From: Streptomyces dioscori
GTDB taxonomy: Bacteria > Actinomycetota > Actinomycetes > Streptomycetales > Streptomycetaceae
Assembly (NCBI RefSeq): GCF_003024195.1
Contig: NZ_KZ679050.1
Span: forward strand, 124,001 to 188,000
Direction of reading: 5' to 3'
Length of the DNA: 64,000 bases
The notes beneath the pieces were generated by a model. That model did not search any database. It worked only from the letters and a program-made list of their open reading frames with translations, and was not told where the DNA came from. Both the position numbers and the translations under genes were made by a program. This document shows positions 17,576 to 26,276 of the stretch, in pieces (the stretch's first letter is position 1; every line of letters starts with the position of its first letter).

Positions 17576-18358
17576 CTACTTGCCCGTGAACTTCTCGTAC
17601 TCCTTGAGGACCTCGTCGGTCGGTCCGTCCAGGCGCAGCTCGCCGCGCTCCAGCCACAGGACGCGGTCGCACGTGTCACGGATGGACTTGTTGTTGTGGC
17701 TGACGAGGAAGACCGTGCCGGCCTCCTTGCGGAGCTCCCGGATCCGGGCCTCGGAGCGCTTCTGGAACTTGCGGTCGCCGGTCGCGAGGGCCTCGTCGAT
17801 CATGAGGACGTCGTGGTCCTTGGCGGCGGCGATGGAGAAGCGCAGCCGGGCGGCCATGCCGGAGGAGTAGGTGCGCATGGGCAGGGTGATGAAGTCGCCC
17901 TTCTCGTTGATGCCCGAGAAGTCGACGATGCTCTGGTAGCGCTCCCTGATCTGCTCACGGGACATGCCCATGGCCAGTCCGCCGAGGATCACGTTCCGCT
18001 CGCCCGTGAGGTCGTTCATCAGGGCCGCGTTGACGCCGAGGAGCGAGGGCTGGCCGTCGGTGTAGACGTGGCCCTTCTCCGCGGGGAGCAGTCCGGCGAT
18101 GGCCCTCAGCAGGGTCGACTTGCCGGAGCCGTTGGATCCGATGAGTCCGATGGCCTCACCGCGGTAGGACTTGAAGGAGACACCGCGCACGGCGTGCACC
18201 TTGCGGACGCCTCGCTCCTCGCCGCGCCGGAGTATGCGGCTGAGGGCGGAGGTGGCGCTGCCCTTGCCGGTCTTGGCGCCGTTGACGCGGTAGACGATGT
18301 GCAGCTCGTCCGCGATGACGGTCGGGATCAGGGGGTTCCTGTCGTTCTGCTCAGCCAC
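17576..18358 (-). CDS. ABC exporter ATPase, TagH/polysaccharide-export type
   Basis: A 260-residue ATPase has Walker A GSNGSGKST, the variant signature YSSGMAARLRF and Walker B VLMIDEALATGD. The pattern matches ATPases that export teichoic acids and O-antigen-like polymers (TagH, RfbE, Wzt). The GTG start lies 8 bp inside the end of the permease gene. There is no C-terminal carbohydrate-binding extension, so it probably does not recognise the polymer end as Wzt does. It is the last gene of the operon and is followed by a strong hairpin. Confidence 0.9.
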   Translation of the reverse strand: MAEQNDRNPLIPTVIADELHIVYRVNGAKTGKGSATSALSRILRRGEERGVRKVHAVRGVSFKSYRGEAIGLIGSNGSGKSTLLRAIAGLLPAEKGHVYTDGQPSLLGVNAALMNDLTGERNVILGGLAMGMSREQIRERYQSIVDFSGINEKGDFITLPMRTYSSGMAARLRFSIAAAKDHDVLMIDEALATGDRKFQKRSEARIRELRKEAGTVFLVSHNNKSIRDTCDRVLWLERGELRLDGPTDEVLKEYEKFTGK

Positions 18359-19286
18359 GGCCGTAACGCTCCTCAGCCTTCCAGAAGTACACGAAACCGC
18401 CGACGGCGACGAGGACGGCCCAGCCGCCCGCGACCGCCCACACGTGCGGCGGCAGGACCTTCGACGCGGGACCGTAGCCGTCGATCAGCGCGAAGCGCAT
18501 CAGGTCCATGTAGATGGCGGCCGGGTTGTACTGGAGGACGTCGGCGATCCACTTGGGGTGCTCTTCGAGCATCAGGGGGATCGAGAACATGACACCGGAC
18601 GCGTACATCCACGTACGCATCACGAACGGCATGAGCTGGGCGAGGTCCGGGGTCTTGGCGCCCATCCTGGCCATGATCATCGCGAGACCGGTGTTGAAGA
18701 GGAACTGCAGCACCAGTACGGGGATGATCAGCAGCCAGGACAGCCGGGGGTAGCTGCCGAAGCCGACGGCCACGACGAACAGCACGATCATCGAGAAGAG
18801 CAGCTGCTGGAGCTGCTGCAGCGAGAACGAGATCGGCAGCGCGGCGCGCGGGAAGTGCAGCGCCCTCACGAGTCCGAGGTTCCCGGAGATCGCGCGCACG
18901 CCCGCCATCACCGAGCTCTGGGTGAAGGTGAAGACGAAGACGCCCGTCACCAGGAACGGGATGTAGACCTCCCGCTCCATGCCGCGGTCGGCCTTCAGGA
19001 TCAGGCCGAAGATCAGGAAGTACACGGCCGCGTTCAGCAGCGGTGTGGCCACCTGCCACAGCTGGCCGAGCTTGGCCTGGCTGTACTGGGCGGTGAGCTT
19101 CGCCTGCGAGAAGGCGAGGATGAAGTGACGCCGTCCCCAGAGCTGACGGACGTACTCGACGAGTCCGGGGCGGGCGCCGCTGACGGCCAGCCCGTACTTG
19201 GCGGCGAGGTCCGCCGCGGAGAGCCCTTCATCGGGGGACGGGGGGGCGCTCACCGCGACGCCGCCGTCATGCGTTGTCTCACTCAC
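18351..19286 (-). CDS. ABC exporter permease, TagG/ABC-2 type
   Basis: A 311-residue membrane protein has about six hydrophobic helices after a soluble N-terminus of some 60 residues. The ABC2 permease fold of TagG/RfbA-type exporters is apparent (AKLGQLWQVATPLLNAAVYF and the NPAAIYMDLMRFALIDG region). It pairs with the downstream ATPase to move a lipid-linked glycan or glycophospholipid across the membrane. The GTG start has a weak GAGGA site 13 bases upstream. A 96-bp gap separates it from the glycosyltransferase gene; nothing distinctive was seen there. Confidence 0.88.
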   Translation of the reverse strand: MSETTHDGGVAVSAPPSPDEGLSAADLAAKYGLAVSGARPGLVEYVRQLWGRRHFILAFSQAKLTAQYSQAKLGQLWQVATPLLNAAVYFLIFGLILKADRGMEREVYIPFLVTGVFVFTFTQSSVMAGVRAISGNLGLVRALHFPRAALPISFSLQQLQQLLFSMIVLFVVAVGFGSYPRLSWLLIIPVLVLQFLFNTGLAMIMARMGAKTPDLAQLMPFVMRTWMYASGVMFSIPLMLEEHPKWIADVLQYNPAAIYMDLMRFALIDGYGPASKVLPPHVWAVAGGWAVLVAVGGFVYFWKAEERYGRG

Positions 19287-19382
19287 AGGGAAACTTTCGT
19301 CCTCAAGGTGCGCGGCCTGGTAGGGCGTAGGCCAAAGACAGGGACCGGGGTACGGCCCGAATGCTCTCAGATATCGAGCGTG

Positions 19383-20276
19383 TCAGATGACGGGTGGTCG
19401 GCCCAGACGGGTCAGGCGCCATACCGTACGCCACTTCATGGGGCGCCGGGGGCCGCACGGGCTGGTCCAGCCCTCCTTGAAACCGCCGAACCAGGCCTTC
19501 AGGGCCGGGCGCGAGGGCCGACGGGCGAGCGTGAGCAGCATCCACACGCCGAGGTACACGGGGACCAGCGGCGCGGGCAGGTTGCGGCGGGCGAGCCAGA
19601 CGCGGTTGCGGGCGACCATCCGGTGGTAGACCGCGTGCCGCGAGGGTGCGGTCGTGGGGTGGTTGAGCACCATGTCCGAGCGGTAGTCGATCATCCAGCC
19701 CGCGTCGAGGGCCCGCCAGGCGAGGTCGGTCTCCTCATGGGCGTAGAAGAACTCCTCGGGGAGCCCGCCGACCTCGGCGAGCACCTTCGTACGGACGGCG
19801 TTGGCGCCGCCGAGGAAGGTGGTGACGCGGGAGTCGCGCATCGGGTCGGAGGCGCGCAGCCGCGGCACGTGGCGGCGCTGGGTGATCCCGGTCTCGGGGT
19901 CGGCGATACGGAAGCTGATGATGCCCAGTTCCGGGTCGGCCGCGAAGGCCTGCCGGCACAGCTCGGCGGTGTCGTGGCGGGCCAGGAGGCCGTCGTCGTC
20001 CAGGAAGAGCAGGATGTCCACGTCGGTGCCGCCGGGGCCGAACGCCTCGATGCCGACGTTGCGGCCGCCGGGGATGCCGAGGTTCTCCGGCAGTTCGACC
20101 GTGCGGACACCCGGTATGGAGCCCGTGACGTCCGGGACGGGCGAGCCGTTGCCGACCACGACCACCTCGACCGGGCCGCCGTCCTGCTTGGCGACCGAGT
20201 CGAGGAGGGCGCGGAGTTCGTCGGGGCGGTTGCCCATGGTGATGATCACCGCGCCGACCTTCGTGGCCGTACTCAC
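19383..20276 (-). CDS. family 2 glycosyltransferase
   Basis: A 297-residue GT-A type enzyme. The N-terminus VGAVIITMGNRPDELRALL, the Asp-rich nucleotide-sugar motif ILLFLDDDGLL and the acceptor-side motif YAHEETDLAWR are those of GT2/rhamnosyltransferase-like enzymes. A weakly hydrophobic C-terminal stretch (PVYLGVWMLLTLARR) may anchor it to the membrane. The GTG overlaps the stop of the CDP-alcohol phosphotransferase gene as GTGA. It probably decorates the product of the phosphotransferases before export. Confidence 0.88.
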   Translation of the reverse strand: MSTATKVGAVIITMGNRPDELRALLDSVAKQDGGPVEVVVVGNGSPVPDVTGSIPGVRTVELPENLGIPGGRNVGIEAFGPGGTDVDILLFLDDDGLLARHDTAELCRQAFAADPELGIISFRIADPETGITQRRHVPRLRASDPMRDSRVTTFLGGANAVRTKVLAEVGGLPEEFFYAHEETDLAWRALDAGWMIDYRSDMVLNHPTTAPSRHAVYHRMVARNRVWLARRNLPAPLVPVYLGVWMLLTLARRPSRPALKAWFGGFKEGWTSPCGPRRPMKWRTVWRLTRLGRPPVI

Positions 20277-21052
20277 TTCAGCCTGCTCGAAGCGAGGATG
20301 GACACCAGGTGCAGCACGGTCTGCAGCATCGCGATGCCGGCCAGGACCGCGACACCGAGCCGCGAGAAGAACAGGTCGTCCCGGACCGTGTCCAGGACCG
20401 CGAGGACCAGGATCAGCAGGGAGGCCTCGATACCGAGGACGAGCCGGTGGAACTTGAGCGCACCCGCGGCCCGGCGGGCCAGCGCCATGCCGGAGGACCG
20501 CGGCTCGGACGCCGACTCCTGGACCGGCGCCTTGCCGGTCTGGTGGCGGGCGACACCGACGAGGTCGGTCTCCGACTTGATCAGCACGGCGCCGAGGGCG
20601 GCGAGCGTGCCGAGGAACGCCCACAGCCAGTCGATCCGCCCGGTGCCCCACAGGTCCGCCGCGCGCAGGCCGAAGCCGACCAGGACCGCGGCGTCGCACA
20701 GGTAGGCGGCGACACGGTCGACGTACACACCGGTCATCGAGTACTGCTTGCGCCAGCGGGCGATCTCGCCGTCGACGCAGTCGAACAGCAGGTACAGCTG
20801 GACCATCAGTACGCCGAGCAGGGCGCCCGGGATGCCCGGCACCAGCAGGGCCGGGGCGGCGAGCACGCCGAAGACGGTCATCACGTAGGTCAGCTGGTTG
20901 GGCGTGACCTTGGTGTTCACCAGGTGCCGGTCGATGCGCAGCGAGATCTCGCGCATGTAGAGCCGGCCTCCCCAGTGCTCGCCGCTCCGCCGGTCCTTGA
21001 CACCCGGGGGGTGCACGACCGGGCGGAGCTCAGCTACCGATGGCTTTTGCAT
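20273..21052 (-). CDS. CDP-alcohol phosphotransferase family protein lacking the fourth motif Asp
   Basis: A 259-residue integral membrane protein with about six helices belongs to the CDP-alcohol phosphotransferase family, which joins a CDP-linked group to an alcohol. The signature DxxDGxxARx8GxxxDxxxD is seen as DCVDGEIAR, then GVYVDRVAA. The last Asp, normally the catalytic base, is replaced by Ala, although another Asp follows five residues later (AYLCD). The enzyme may be altered in mechanism or inactive. The ATG at 21052 lies 23 bp inside the dehydrogenase gene; a later ATG at about 20957 is possible. Confidence 0.82.
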   Translation of the reverse strand: MQKPSVAELRPVVHPPGVKDRRSGEHWGGRLYMREISLRIDRHLVNTKVTPNQLTYVMTVFGVLAAPALLVPGIPGALLGVLMVQLYLLFDCVDGEIARWRKQYSMTGVYVDRVAAYLCDAAVLVGFGLRAADLWGTGRIDWLWAFLGTLAALGAVLIKSETDLVGVARHQTGKAPVQESASEPRSSGMALARRAAGALKFHRLVLGIEASLLILVLAVLDTVRDDLFFSRLGVAVLAGIAMLQTVLHLVSILASSRLK

Positions 21053-22091
21053 AGTCGGCGTATGCGTCCCTGATCTGGTCGGTGGAGAGGTCGAGGTGTT
21101 CGAGGATCGTGTAGCGGCCCGGCCTGGTCGACGGAGCGAACTCCACGACCTGGACGAACTCGTCCGGGGTGAAGCCGATCTCCTCAGGCAGCACGGGCAG
21201 CCCGTGGCGCCGCAGGACCTCGGCCATGTACGCCGACTCCTCGCGGGCACCGCGCAGGTGCATCGCGAAGGCCGCGCCCAGACCGCACTGCTCACCGTGG
21301 CTGGCGGCACGCTTGGGGAAGAGCAGGTCGAAGCCGTGGTTGATCTCGTGGCAGGCGCCGGACGCCGGACGGGAGTCGCCCGCGACCGACATGGAGATAC
21401 CGGTGAGGACCAGGCCCTCGGCGAGCACCTGGAGGAAGCCGTCGTCGCCGACGCCGCCCGGATGCCGCAGCACGGCCTCGCCCGCCTGACGGGCCATCGC
21501 GGCGGCGAGGCCGTCGATCTGCTCGCCCTTCTCGCGGTTGGCCAGCTCCCAGTCCGCGACCGCGGAGATGTTGGACAGGGCGTCGCCGATACCGGAGCGC
21601 ACGAAACGGACCGGGGCCTCCCGGATCACGTCGAGGTCGATGACCACGGCGATCGGGTTCGGCACACCGTACGAGCCGCGGCCCGCGTCGTTGTCGAGGG
21701 TCGCGACCGGGGAGCACAGACCGTCGTGCGAGAGGTTCGTCGCGACGGCGACCAGCGGGAGGCCGATCCGGGCCGCGGCGAACTTCGCACAGTCGATGAT
21801 CTTGCCGCCGCCGAGGCCCACGACCGCGTCGTAGCGCCCCTTCTTCATGGCGTCGCCGAGCTTGATCGCCTCGTCCAGCGTGCCGCCGCCGACCTCGAAC
21901 CAGTCGGCGCCCGGCATCGCCGGGGTCAGCCGCTCGCGCAGCTTGGCGCCCGAGCCGCCGCTGATGGCGACGGCCAGCTTGCCGGAGTGCGAGATGCGCT
22001 GGTCGGCGAGGACCGCGGAGAGGTCGTCCAGGGCACCCGGACGGATGTCGACGACGACCGGCGAGGGGATGAGCCTCGTCAGTACTGGCAC
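21030..22091 (-). CDS. iron-containing alcohol dehydrogenase, glycerol-1-phosphate-dehydrogenase-like
   Basis: A 353-residue Fe-ADH family protein of the type related to sn-glycerol-1-phosphate dehydrogenase (EgsA/AraM). It has the NAD-binding GLGGGKIIDCAKF and metal-site histidines in ASGACHEINHG and AASHGEQCG. Relatives reduce dihydroxyacetone phosphate or other ketose phosphates to polyol phosphates. Here it would supply the alcohol phosphate activated by the neighbouring nucleotidyltransferase. The GTG at 22091 overlaps the end of that gene. The substrate is inferred only. Confidence 0.85.
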   Translation of the reverse strand: MPVLTRLIPSPVVVDIRPGALDDLSAVLADQRISHSGKLAVAISGGSGAKLRERLTPAMPGADWFEVGGGTLDEAIKLGDAMKKGRYDAVVGLGGGKIIDCAKFAAARIGLPLVAVATNLSHDGLCSPVATLDNDAGRGSYGVPNPIAVVIDLDVIREAPVRFVRSGIGDALSNISAVADWELANREKGEQIDGLAAAMARQAGEAVLRHPGGVGDDGFLQVLAEGLVLTGISMSVAGDSRPASGACHEINHGFDLLFPKRAASHGEQCGLGAAFAMHLRGAREESAYMAEVLRRHGLPVLPEEIGFTPDEFVQVVEFAPSTRPGRYTILEHLDLSTDQIRDAYADYAKAIGS

Positions 22092-22831
22092 GCGATCACG
22101 CGTCCCTTGGCGAGGTCCTCGTGGTTGTCGATCTCGACCCACTTGACGTCGCCGATGGGGGCCACGTCGATCCGGAAGCCGCGGTTCACGAGCTCCTGGT
22201 AGCCGTGCTCGTAGAACTGCTGCGGGTCCGTCTCGAAGACCGTCTTGAGGGCGTCGGCCAGCTCGTCGGCGGCGTCGCCCTCGATGAGGGTCACGCCGAT
22301 GTACTCACCGGTCGCCTCGGCGGGGTCCATCAGCTTGGTGATCTTCGTCATGGAGCCCTCGGGGCCGACGACGACCTTCATCTCCTCGTCGGCGAGGGAC
22401 TTCACCGTGTCGAGGGCGAGGATGATCTTCTTGCCGTCGCCGCGGGCGGCGAGCAGGGTCTTCTCGACGGAGACCGGGTGCACGGTGTCCCCGTTGGCGA
22501 GGATCACCGAGTGCTTGATCGCGTCACGGCCGCACCACAGGGAGTAGGCGTTGTTCCACTCCTCGGCCTTGTCGTTGTCGATCAGCGTGATCTTGACGCC
22601 GTACTTCTGCTCCAGCGCCTCGCGGCGCTCGTAGACGGCTTCCTTGCGGTAACCGACGATGATCGCGACCTCGGTCAGACCGATCTCGGCGAAGTTACCG
22701 AGGGTGAGGTCGAGCACCGTGATGCTGTCCTCGTCGCCTTCGGGTCCCACCGGCACCAGAGCCTTGGGCAGGGTGTCGGTGTAGGGGCGCAGACGCCGTC
22801 CGGCGCCGGCAGCCAGCACGAGGCCGATCAT
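22079..22831 (-). CDS. nucleotidyltransferase, phosphocholine/polyol-phosphate cytidylyltransferase type
   Basis: A 250-residue NTP_transferase enzyme has the N-terminal MIGLVLAAGAGRRLRPYT, the lysine motif LPKALVPVG and an Asp metal motif VILANGDTVHP. It resembles LicC-type cytidylyltransferases and sugar-phosphate nucleotidyltransferases. In this operon it most likely makes a CDP-activated alcohol for the CDP-alcohol phosphotransferases. Its ATG overlaps the upstream stop as ATGA. Confidence 0.87.
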   Translation of the reverse strand: MIGLVLAAGAGRRLRPYTDTLPKALVPVGPEGDEDSITVLDLTLGNFAEIGLTEVAIIVGYRKEAVYERREALEQKYGVKITLIDNDKAEEWNNAYSLWCGRDAIKHSVILANGDTVHPVSVEKTLLAARGDGKKIILALDTVKSLADEEMKVVVGPEGSMTKITKLMDPAEATGEYIGVTLIEGDAADELADALKTVFETDPQQFYEHGYQELVNRGFRIDVAPIGDVKWVEIDNHEDLAKGRVIACQY

Positions 22832-24657
22832 GCGGGTTCTCCTTCATCGTGTACGGCGGGTGCGCCGCGCCTGTGGGCGGTCACCCAGTAGCGGATGCTC
22901 TCGAAGAGCACCACCAGAGCCACGGCCACGGCGAGTGCCGTGAGCGCGACCTTGAAATCTTCTGCGGCGAGCAGCGCGGCCAGGACGGTGACCAGCAACG
23001 TCCTGCCTTCGTGCCCGCCGATCGCCCGCACCAGCCAGTGCGGCGGCGCGCCGGCGTTGCCGCGGATGCGGTACACCGTGTCGTAGTGATGGTAGGCGAC
23101 GGCCGCCACCAGCCCGAAAGCCGCCGGAAGGGCGCCGTTCACGTCGGCTTTGGCGGCCAGTAGGAGGACGGTGCCGTATTCCGCGGCCCGGAAGAGCGGG
23201 GGGAGCAGCCAGTCGAGGGCGCCCGTGAGGGGGTGCGCGATGACCTCCGCGGACACCAGGGCGTACACGACGGCACACACCACGGTCGACCAGCCGGGTC
23301 CCTCGATCCAGGCCCCGAGCACCACGAGCACGGCACCGATCACCATGAAGGGCCGTGACAGGAGACGGGGACCGCCCGGCAGGACGCGTGCGAACAGTTC
23401 GGCGAGCGGCCCGGTGTCCGTGAGGTCCCTGAGTGCTTGCACGGCCCGGTCGGTCCGCCGTGCCTTGCGGGTCAGGGAGCGCAGCACCCGGCCCGCCGTG
23501 GTGTAGCACGCCGCGAACGCGCAGCCGATCAGCAGCACGTAGAAGGTGATACGGGGCGTCGTGAGCGCGGTGAGTACTGCGATCATCGCCCAGCGTTCAC
23601 CGATGGGCAGGACGATCATCCGGCGCAGCCAGACCGTCCAGCCGACGCTGTCGAGCTTGCCCGAAAGAGCCGCGGTGGGGCTGGTGTTGGCCGCCGTGCT
23701 GTCGACGTTCGCCTCGTTGAAGGAGAAGTCGACGACGTGCCGGCAGGTCTGCAGGACCATCGCGGCGAGGGCCAGTGCCCATACGTCGTCGCCGCCGCGG
23801 GCCGCGCCCAGGGCGAGACCCGCGTAGTAGGCGTACTCCTTCGCGCGGTCGAAGGTCGCGTCGAGCCAGGCACCGAGCGTGGAGTACTGCAGGGAGTACC
23901 GGGCGAGCTGGCCGTCCGTGCAGTCGAGCACGAAGGAGAAGAGGAGGAGCAGTCCCGCGGCGACGAAACCGGCCCGGGTGCCCGTCGCCGCGCAGCCGGC
24001 CGCGATCAGCGCGGTGATCAGCGACGCCGTGGTGACCTGGTTCGGGGTCAGCCCGCGGCGGGCGCACCAGCGGGCGAGGTAGCGGGAGTACGGGCTGATG
24101 CAGTACGTGGTGAAGAAGCCGTCACGGGACTTGACGGCGGTACGCAGCCGGATCGCCTCGTCGTCCACGGAGGCGACGGACTGCCGGGCCTCGTTGCGGG
24201 CCTGCGGGTCCCTGGGGACCTCGGCGACGAGTTCGCCCAGCTCGGGGCGGTGCAGATCGGTGTCGAGGGTCTCCGCGACCCGGTCGGCGACGATGCCGAC
24301 CACCACGGAGCCGTTCGACGCGTCCGAGGAGGCGATGCGCAGCGCGCGGGCCAGCGCCGGACGCGCCCCGGGCTTGGCGGTGACGGCGCCGGGGATCGCG
24401 GCGGCGTCGAAGCGGGGGTCGGTCAGGCCGAGCCGCAGCGCGTGGACGTGGCCCACGAAGCGGGCGTCGACGACGGCCACCCGCTGGTCCGCGGGGACGG
24501 CGGCGAGGAGCGTCTCGGCGTCGGCCGCGTCGGTGGCGGCCCGCACGTCGAAGCCGAGGGACCGCAGATCGCCTTCGAGCGACGATCCGGGGACCGGCTG
24601 ACCGGTGAGGATGGCGGTCGACAGGACGAACTCACTCCTCTGGGTTCCGGCGTGCAC
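22828..24657 (-). CDS. CDP-alcohol phosphotransferase fused to N- and C-terminal domains (DUF5941-like)
   Basis: This 609-residue first gene of the operon has three parts. Residues 1-190 resemble a degenerate nucleotidyltransferase-like region with no recognisable active-site motif. Residues 190-400 hold a CDP-alcohol phosphotransferase with the full signature (DCTDGQLAR, then GAWLDATFD), preceded by SPYSRYLARW and LTPNQVT as in inositol-phosphate enzymes. The C-terminal 200 residues are a multi-helix membrane region I associate with DUF5941. The GTG at 24657 has no clear ribosome site; CTG at 24624, ten bases after AGGAG, is an attractive alternative start. It is probably the main phosphotransferase of the pathway. 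Confidence 0.83.
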   Translation of the reverse strand: MHAGTQRSEFVLSTAILTGQPVPGSSLEGDLRSLGFDVRAATDAADAETLLAAVPADQRVAVVDARFVGHVHALRLGLTDPRFDAAAIPGAVTAKPGARPALARALRIASSDASNGSVVVGIVADRVAETLDTDLHRPELGELVAEVPRDPQARNEARQSVASVDDEAIRLRTAVKSRDGFFTTYCISPYSRYLARWCARRGLTPNQVTTASLITALIAAGCAATGTRAGFVAAGLLLLFSFVLDCTDGQLARYSLQYSTLGAWLDATFDRAKEYAYYAGLALGAARGGDDVWALALAAMVLQTCRHVVDFSFNEANVDSTAANTSPTAALSGKLDSVGWTVWLRRMIVLPIGERWAMIAVLTALTTPRITFYVLLIGCAFAACYTTAGRVLRSLTRKARRTDRAVQALRDLTDTGPLAELFARVLPGGPRLLSRPFMVIGAVLVVLGAWIEGPGWSTVVCAVVYALVSAEVIAHPLTGALDWLLPPLFRAAEYGTVLLLAAKADVNGALPAAFGLVAAVAYHHYDTVYRIRGNAGAPPHWLVRAIGGHEGRTLLVTVLAALLAAEDFKVALTALAVAVALVVLFESIRYWVTAHRRGAPAVHDEGEPA

Positions 24658-24741
24658 GACGCCGGGCAGGTGCGTGGTGGGGGTGCGCCCTGGGACGGCC
24701 GGGCGGCATGTCGGCAGAGGCTATCGGATGAATGGAAGCGG

Positions 24742-24785
24742 CCGTTCACCGCCCGTTCACGGTCCGATCAACACGTTCTGATCGG
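24742..24785. promoter_or_regulatory. repeats in the divergent exporter-operon/galE control region
   Basis: A direct repeat CCGTTCAC occurs at an 11-bp interval from 24743. It is followed by an inverted repeat with arms CCGATCA (24764-24770) and TGATCGG (24779-24785). Both lie in the 275-bp region between the phosphotransferase operon and galE and may be regulator sites. Confidence 0.4.
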
Positions 24786-24932
24786 TACGTCCTCGGCGAT
24801 CATCATCGTGGATTCGGGCCCCGGCCCACAAACCACGGCCTATTCCGACGCAATTCAGGGCATGGCTGCCGCACCCTGTGTGGGGAGCACATGTGCGTTC
24901 CCACCATGCGGACCGGCATAGGGTGGGCGTCC

Positions 24933-25910
24933 ATGACATGGCTGATCACAGGCGGGGCTGGATACATCGGGGCGCACGTGGCGCGTGCCATGACCGAGGC
25001 CGGGGAGCGCGTGCTCGCGCTCGACGACCTCTCGGCCGGGGTTCCCGCCCGGCTGCCCGAGGGCATTCCGCTCGTGCAGGGCTCGTCGCTGGACGGGGAG
25101 TTGCTCAAGCGGGTCCTCGCCGAGCACGCGGTGACGGGTGTCGTGCACCTGGCCGCGCGCAAGCAGGTCGGTGAGTCCGTGGCCCAGCCCACGCGCTACT
25201 ACCAGGAGAACCTCGGCGGGCTCGCCACGCTCCTGGACGCGGTCGCCGGGGCGGGTGTGCGGCGGTTCGTCTTCTCCTCCTCCGCGGCCGTGTACGGCAA
25301 CCCGGACGTGGACCTCATCACGGAGGACACCCCGTGTGCCCCGATGAGCCCCTACGGCGAGACGAAGCTCGCTGGTGAGTGGCTGGTGCGGGCCGCCGGC
25401 CGCGCCCACGGCATCGACACCGTGTGCCTGCGCTACTTCAACGTGGCGGGCGCCGCCGCCCCCGAGCTGGCGGACACCGGGGTCTTCAACGTGGTGCCGA
25501 TGGTCTTCGACCGGCTCACCCGAGACGAGGCCCCCCGGATCTTCGGCGACGACTATCCGACGCCGGACGGCACCTGTGTACGCGACTACATCCATGTCGC
25601 CGATCTCGCCGAGGCACATCTCGCGGCGGCCCGGCGACTGGCCTCTTCGGAGACCCCGGGCAGTGCGGGCGACCTGACGGTGAACATCGGCCGCGGCGAG
25701 GGTGTCTCGGTGCGTGAACTGCTGACACTCATCGGCGAGGTCACCGGCGACGGCCGTCCCGTGCTCGTCGAGCCGCGCCGTCCGGGTGACGCGCCGCGCG
25801 CGGTCGCCTCGGCCGCGCTGGCCGCCACGGAGTTGGGCTGGACCGCGCGGCGGGGCGTGCGCGAGATGGTCGAGTCGGCGTGGCAGGGCTGGCAGCTGCA
25901 TCACGCATGA
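24933..25910 (+). CDS. galE: UDP-glucose 4-epimerase
   Basis: A 325-residue extended SDR interconverts UDP-glucose and UDP-galactose. It has the NAD motif TGGAGYIGAH at the N-terminus, a serine motif FSSSAAVYG, the catalytic YGETK, and the C-terminal VRDYIHVADLAEAH typical of GalE. The ATG at 24933 follows GGGTGGG and is the first start that puts the Rossmann motif at the N-terminus. It diverges from the phosphoglycan-like operon and could feed it with UDP-galactose. Confidence 0.93.
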   Translation: MTWLITGGAGYIGAHVARAMTEAGERVLALDDLSAGVPARLPEGIPLVQGSSLDGELLKRVLAEHAVTGVVHLAARKQVGESVAQPTRYYQENLGGLATLLDAVAGAGVRRFVFSSSAAVYGNPDVDLITEDTPCAPMSPYGETKLAGEWLVRAAGRAHGIDTVCLRYFNVAGAAAPELADTGVFNVVPMVFDRLTRDEAPRIFGDDYPTPDGTCVRDYIHVADLAEAHLAAARRLASSETPGSAGDLTVNIGRGEGVSVRELLTLIGEVTGDGRPVLVEPRRPGDAPRAVASAALAATELGWTARRGVREMVESAWQGWQLHHA

Positions 25911-25954
25911 CGTATGTCGCATGACGCATGACGCATGACGCATGACGCATGACG
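25906..25954 (+). repeat. heptanucleotide tandem repeat at the galE stop
   Basis: Seven consecutive 7-bp units, six CATGACG and one variant TATGTCG (second unit), begin within the last two codons of galE. Such a microsatellite is unusual in this genome type and could vary in copy number. The stop codon lies in the first unit, so copy change would not alter the protein. The remaining 320 bp before idi hold no gene I can support. Confidence 0.9.
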
Positions 25955-26276
25955 ATCCGGCGTACGCCCGGTGGTGGAGGCGCCGCGCACGGGTGCGGGC
26001 CGGTCGGCGGGCGCGGGGCACCGGATCGGGCGCTACGGCGTTCGACCCGGCCGCCCCTTGCGGGTGAAAGGGCGAATACTCCCGTTCTGGACGGTTCTGT
26101 GCCGGTAGTGGCGGGAACGATGAGGTGTCCGGCCCCTTTGGGCGCCCGGCCGATGCCGGGCGCGATGTCCGGCTCGGCCGCGCGGCGGAACCGGACGTGC
26201 GGGACCACGCGTGGTGCCGTGAGTGCCGGTTCGGTACGGCAGACTTGGGGCTTGAAGACCGATGCGAAGGACGGGT

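Noticed and set aside
24732..24932. Extended N-terminus for GalE from an upstream in-frame start
   Set aside because: It would place about 67 unrelated residues before the Rossmann motif, which in GalE is at the very N-terminus.
25906..25954. Possible CRISPR-like array at the galE end
   Set aside because: Units are only 7 bp with no spacers, and no cas genes are present.
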